Source: Nitrososphaeraceae archaeon
GTDB lineage: Archaea; Thermoproteota; Nitrososphaeria; Nitrososphaerales; Nitrososphaeraceae
Assembly: GCA_025923455.1 (NCBI GenBank)
Contig: JAICFW010000011.1
Location: 1 to 36,341 of the forward strand
Direction: 5' to 3'
Length of the DNA stretch: 36,341 nt
In this document: piece after piece, positions 32,954 to 36,341 of the stretch
Layout of the letters: the number at the start of each line of letters is the position of its first letter
Position numbering within the stretch: position 1 is the first letter of the stretch
Translations under genes and position numbers: made by a program
The notes under the pieces: generated by a model
Databases searched by the model: none
Told to the model about the DNA's origin: nothing
The model's input: only the letters and a program-made list of their open reading frames with translations

Positions 32954-33997
32954 TTAGCTACCTTTTACTCTAGGGTCCAACAGAGTGTAAGCAATATCGG
33001 TTATGAATATAGTTACTAAAAAGATCAACGTGCCAATATAAGTAAGTCCAATTATGATAGGAATATCGAGCAGTCCTATAGCATCATAGAACAGTTTTCC
33101 CATGCCGGGCCAATCAAATACAGCTTCTGTAATGATAGATCCTCCAAATGAACTTGCTAAACCCAAGCCTACAGAAGTTGCAATAGGAGGTCCTGCGTTT
33201 CTTAGTGCATGAGAATATAGAATTTTTCGTCGGGAAATACCCATAGTTTTTTTTGCATAAATAAAGTCTTCATTCAAGATATTTATCAAAAAGTATCGCA
33301 CAATATAGGCCCATGAACCAAAAGTAACAAGGACCAGTGTGATGAGTGGAAGGGTCATGTGATAAAGTAGATCAAAAACATAATTAGCATCAGAGGGCGA
33401 AGAAAGAGGGGTGGCCCTTGCAGGAAATATGTGCAAGGTAAACGCAAATACAAGGATCATGATCATTGCTACCCACCATGTTGGGAAGCTGTTACTAAAT
33501 ATTGCATTGATCGAATTTAATTTATCCAACCAGGAGCCTTCCTTACCTGCAACATATGTACCAAGAAAAATACCAATAATAGTAACCAATATTGTAGCAG
33601 TTGTAAATAGCAGCAAAGTCTTTGGAACTTTTTCCACTATAATATCTCGAACATTGGATGAACCATAATCAGAGGTAAAGAAATGAGATTTTCCCAAATC
33701 TAAGGTCATTACGCTAACAACCCGATAAACTACTTTTTGAGGATTAAAGGAATCCTGGTCCAAACCAAGCGTCTTAGATTTGAACTGAATTTGATTATTT
33801 ATATAAGCTGATCTTTCATCTGGATTTTGAAATTTCAGTGTCCCTTGATTTACTTCATCTATAACTTGGTTACGTATCGCATCTACAAGTAGTTTATCAA
33901 GCGTCGGACCAAGTAGTATGACAGTAATTAAAATGGTCGAAAACAGGACCAAAAACATGTTAATAGAACGAAATAGTAAGGTTCTTCCTAGTCCCAA
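32954..33997 (-). CDS. ABC transporter permease, DppB-like
   Basis: A 347-aa permease with six TM helices, partner of the DppC-like protein. The N-terminal TM is followed by a long external loop (about 35-105) with a DLGKSHF motif, as in DppB proteins. The EAA loop is AKKTMGISRRKILYSHALRNAGPP. The C-terminal part has GSIITEAVFDWPGMGKLFYDAI and ends LLDPRVKGS, a family signature. The start is TTG with GGAG a few nt upstream. It is the first of two tightly spaced permease genes. Confidence 0.94.
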   Translation of the reverse strand: MGLGRTLLFRSINMFLVLFSTILITVILLGPTLDKLLVDAIRNQVIDEVNQGTLKFQNPDERSAYINNQIQFKSKTLGLDQDSFNPQKVVYRVVSVMTLDLGKSHFFTSDYGSSNVRDIIVEKVPKTLLLFTTATILVTIIGIFLGTYVAGKEGSWLDKLNSINAIFSNSFPTWWVAMIMILVFAFTLHIFPARATPLSSPSDANYVFDLLYHMTLPLITLVLVTFGSWAYIVRYFLINILNEDFIYAKKTMGISRRKILYSHALRNAGPPIATSVGLGLASSFGGSIITEAVFDWPGMGKLFYDAIGLLDIPIIIGLTYIGTLIFLVTIFITDIAYTLLDPRVKGS

Positions 33998-34062
33998 TTG
34001 CTCCTAGTTAATTATGTTATCAATATAATTTAATAGATACGATTTAGATGGTCTTTAATACT

Positions 34063-34100
34063 TAGTTCTCATATTTAGCCAGATCAAAACATGAGAACTA
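34063..34100. promoter_or_regulatory. Inverted repeat upstream of the DppB-like gene
   Basis: TAGTTCTCAT (34063-34072) and its exact complement ATGAGAACTA (34091-34100) are separated by 18 nt. They lie 66-103 nt before the permease start and upstream of its AT-rich promoter region, where a dimeric regulator could bind. Confidence 0.4.
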
Positions 34101-34252
34101 TAGTTTTTGATATTGGTTTCATATCATCCGATATTTTGTAGGAAATTAACTTTTTACTTGCAAATCAATTATGAAAAGTAATAAACAGTTAGACGGGTTT
34201 TTAAATAAATATTGTATGAAATGTATCTATGCATCTCACCACCTGAAAATAT

Positions 34253-34285
34253 GGTTGGTGCTTTGCTTTACCGAAGGCACCAATC
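34253..34285 (+). ncRNA. Stable intergenic hairpin, possible small RNA element
   Basis: GGTTGGTGC (34253-34261) pairs with GCACCAATC (34277-34285) over nine pairs, one a wobble. A further inner TTT/AAG extension gives about 12 pairs and a 9-nt loop. It is not followed by a T-run, so it does not look like a terminator. A TATA-like tract about 50 nt upstream could drive a plus-strand transcript. Both RNA identity and strand are uncertain. Confidence 0.3.
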
Positions 34286-34344
34286 AATTTTGATCATAAA
34301 AAAACTTGGATAGTGGTATTAGAATTTTACTAGAAAGAATCTTC

Positions 34345-34551
34345 CTAGTCTATGGCCTTATAACATTTACTTTCTGCCATTAGGTCATTTTTTCGTTCTT
34401 TTTCGCATGTATTTTTGTTTTCATAACAAAGGGAATCTTCCAGATCATGATCGAAACAATAATCGTCAGATATATTAGCAGAAACAGTTGCAGTTGGCAT
34501 GTTCGAAAAGATAAACGCAGATGTAATCAATAAGACAATCAGAAGTCTCAT
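34345..34551 (-). CDS. Small secreted four-cysteine protein (family member 2)
   Basis: A 68-aa protein. ATG 34551 is chosen over the open frame to 34614 because it begins a signal peptide (MRLLIVLLITSAFIF) and has ATATTATACA about 26 nt upstream. The mature part of about 44 residues has four Cys spaced C-x9-C-x6-C-x13-C and ends with C-Y-K. The protein at 6282-6527 has C-x11-C-x6-C-x13-C ending C-F-K, so both belong to one family. It sits inside the oligopeptide transporter locus on the same strand, between the binding protein and the permeases. Function unknown. Confidence 0.72.
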   Translation of the reverse strand: MRLLIVLLITSAFIFSNMPTATVSANISDDYCFDHDLEDSLCYENKNTCEKERKNDLMAESKCYKAID

Positions 34552-34718
34552 TACTGGAGTTAGTACAACTTGTATAATATATGTGTTAGAAATTCTAATT
34601 TGATACAAGATCATATAGATGATTTGTATAATTTAATATGCATCAACTTATCTCAAACTAGTTGGCGATGAAATAACCAGTGCCTGATAACACGTTGATT
34701 TATGCTAAAGTTCAATGA

Positions 34719-36341
34719 CTAGTTATTGATCATGGTGTTTGGGACAGTAATTAGAACACCGCTGTGTATATCAGGTCTAAGCGCATAATTGCTCTTGACG
34801 AATAATTCAAACGCGTTTGGACCAATAGACATTGCTTTAGTAGCATTGCCGTTAATCGTAATCATGAAATTTCCTTTATTATCAATCCATTCTCCTTCCC
34901 CCTGAATCACAAGACGGTTATTCTTGTCAGAAATAAAATAGGTCAATGAGGCATTGCTATCATAGTTACCCCCAATGGTGATATTCCCCGTTATAGTTAA
35001 TGGTAAACCGCTTGTTACGACTTTTGGTTGTTGAACTTTTTCAAATTTCGCAAGTTTTGGCGTTTCGAAGTTAGACCAGTATCCTTTGGCAAATGGATAA
35101 GTACTGTCTCTAAATGCAGTTAGGGTTATTACTTTACCTGTTGGATTATAATTCTTGATTTTGTATGGCCCGTTACCAATAATAGCATGGTTATGTTCGG
35201 CTATCCAGTTTATACTTGCGTCATATCGCTTTATGGCATCGTCAACAATAACAGAATCCTTTAGTGCAGCAGGTACGAAACGCTCTGATTTCATTTTTTC
35301 TAATTCTAGTTTTATTGCCTGGGCATGACTTGGTATTATTAATGATAACCATTCAATGTTTTTGACTGTTGCCTCTGATCTGGTATATGCAAAATTTCCA
35401 TTTTTTACTAATCTTTCAATTGCTGCGTTAACTTCCCAAGGCGAGGTTGCCCAAAGTGTCGCGAAATCTGCTATTTCTTTGCTATCAAAATGCCAGTAAT
35501 CAACAAATGAAATTGCATTGCTATCGTCTAGAAATTTAGTACCGCGAAGATATTGTAAGGCAATTATGGCCCGAGCAGCATACTCTGGATCGAATGTAAC
35601 ATCAGTTGAATTAGTTTTAGATGACCACTCATAAAGAAAGTAAAGAGGATAGAGTAGGTCCGCTTTGTCCATTGGCTGACCATTATGCCAGTTTGAATAT
35701 ATCATATGATAGGTAACCTTACTCTTGGAAGTATTCTCTCCAATCTTTTCCCAGATTTGATTTCTTGGATTCCATTTTAAGGCATCACTGTCTACGGCGA
35801 GTCTTTTTTCCGGTCCCATGGTAGTAACATTAGTCCATTGAGTTCTCAATGGAACCACTTCTCCAGTATATGGATTTCTAGATGCAGATGGATCTGTTAC
35901 TAATGAATTGATATTCGTGCAATAAATGTCATTACAACCTCCCACGCTGTTCCATGCTCCTTGATATATCTGTTTTACACCGATATTAATCGTGGTAGCA
36001 TTCTTATCTGATCTTGCGTTTATGAGAGATTTGCTTGTTGAGATACCCGCGCCAAAGTCATTAATCAGCCCCTTAATTGAAGAGGAGGCTACGTATGGAT
36101 CTATATTTTGAGCTGCAAAAATTCTTACGGATTCCTGAATTCCAGAACTCACTGCCTGTCTCAATAATTCATTGCGTTCCTCCCGGGTAGTAAAATTTGA
36201 ATACTCAATACTTTGTGTTATTTTATCAAGTGTAGAATTTTGATAGTTCCAAAATGACGGGTTGGCCCATCCGGGCATTTTACCAAAATAAGGAGAGTAC
36301 ATTTGTGCCGCAACAACAGGATTGTATCTAACAAAGGCTGA
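34719..36341 (-). CDS. ABC transporter extracellular solute-binding protein (5' end cut by window)
   Basis: The frame is open to the window edge, giving at least 540 residues with the start outside. It is a family 5 (peptide/nickel type) binding protein, recognised from WHNGQPMDKADLLYPLYFLYEW, the NGPYKIKNY segment typical of this family, and its position upstream of DppB/DppC-like permeases on the same strand. After about residue 460 a C-terminal beta region (SGLPLTITGNITIGGNYDSN and following) looks like an appended Ig-like domain of about 85 residues, which is unusual. The ligand is unknown; thaumarchaeal members may take up peptides or metals. Confidence 0.85.
   Translation of the reverse strand, partial: SAFVRYNPVVAAQMYSPYFGKMPGWANPSFWNYQNSTLDKITQSIEYSNFTTREERNELLRQAVSSGIQESVRIFAAQNIDPYVASSSIKGLINDFGAGISTSKSLINARSDKNATTINIGVKQIYQGAWNSVGGCNDIYCTNINSLVTDPSASRNPYTGEVVPLRTQWTNVTTMGPEKRLAVDSDALKWNPRNQIWEKIGENTSKSKVTYHMIYSNWHNGQPMDKADLLYPLYFLYEWSSKTNSTDVTFDPEYAARAIIALQYLRGTKFLDDSNAISFVDYWHFDSKEIADFATLWATSPWEVNAAIERLVKNGNFAYTRSEATVKNIEWLSLIIPSHAQAIKLELEKMKSERFVPAALKDSVIVDDAIKRYDASINWIAEHNHAIIGNGPYKIKNYNPTGKVITLTAFRDSTYPFAKGYWSNFETPKLAKFEKVQQPKVVTSGLPLTITGNITIGGNYDSNASLTYFISDKNNRLVIQGEGEWIDNKGNFMITINGNATKAMSIGPNAFELFVKSNYALRPDIHSGVLITVPNTMINN

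Larger units (their letters stand above)
34001..34344. other. Intergenic region with two inverted repeats
   Basis: About 340 nt between the permease genes and the small secreted gene. I see no coding frame. It holds the 10-bp inverted repeat at 34063-34100 and the long hairpin at 34253-34285, each listed separately, plus a TATA-like TTTTTAAATA at about 34197-34206 on the plus strand. Confidence 0.6.

Overview
The window looks like chromosomal DNA of an ammonia-oxidising-type thaumarchaeote (Nitrososphaeria), probably near Nitrososphaera or Nitrosocosmicus. The reasons are an archaeal information-processing set (TFB, TFS, Rpo11, PCNA, Mre11/Rad50, ATP-dependent DNA ligase, Gar1, SRP19, S25e, archaeal-type AsnRS, GatD), a stand-alone parvulin, a GHMP-type shikimate kinase, a tRNA interrupted by two introns, low G+C, frequent TTG/GTG starts, and many secreted Asn/Ser/Thr-rich proteins. 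Genus is an inference. I see no rRNA, CRISPR array, insertion sequence or integrase.

Layout. 1-6.5 kb is a patchwork: a truncated secreted Ig-repeat protein, small secreted proteins, a parvulin, rad50, a PRC-barrel-like protein, a frameshifted mini-gene, a 39-aa zinc-finger microprotein and a small four-cysteine secreted protein. 6.8-14.5 kb holds mre11, aspartate kinase, an N-glycosylation-sequon-rich repeat protein, a family 5 uracil-DNA glycosylase, a 48-aa microprotein, the rpo11-tfs pair, PCNA and a Rieske protein. 14.6-22.5 kb holds AsnRS, a RAM/AsnC-type effector domain, GatD, S25e, DNA ligase, the gar1-tfb pair, SRP19 and tRNA-Tyr. 22.6-31.5 kb is a rightward run: a VIT-type transporter, then aroD-aroE-aroK-aroA, aroC, a chorismate mutase-aminotransferase fusion, tyrA and a methyltransferase. 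31.5-36.3 kb is a leftward oligopeptide-type ABC transporter locus (binding protein, DppB-like and DppC-like permeases) with another four-cysteine secreted miniprotein inside it.

How the genes work together. The aro run encodes 3-dehydroquinate to chorismate, then prephenate and the tyrosine branch. The first two archaeal-type steps (ADH synthase and DHQ synthase II) and prephenate dehydratase are not in the window. AsnRS plus GatD suggests direct Asn-tRNA charging alongside transamidation for Gln-tRNA. Repair and replication genes (rad50, mre11, UDG, PCNA, ligase) are spread through the first 20 kb.

A recurrent signal is a TATA-like box 23-29 nt upstream of a start codon, which suggests leaderless mRNAs. 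It fixes several starts that differ from the longest open frame and supports two microproteins. The least expected items are the two-intron tRNA-Tyr, the B-box-like microprotein, the pair of paralogous four-cysteine secreted miniproteins, the double palindrome before PCNA, and the frameshifted gene antisense to a PRC-barrel-like frame.
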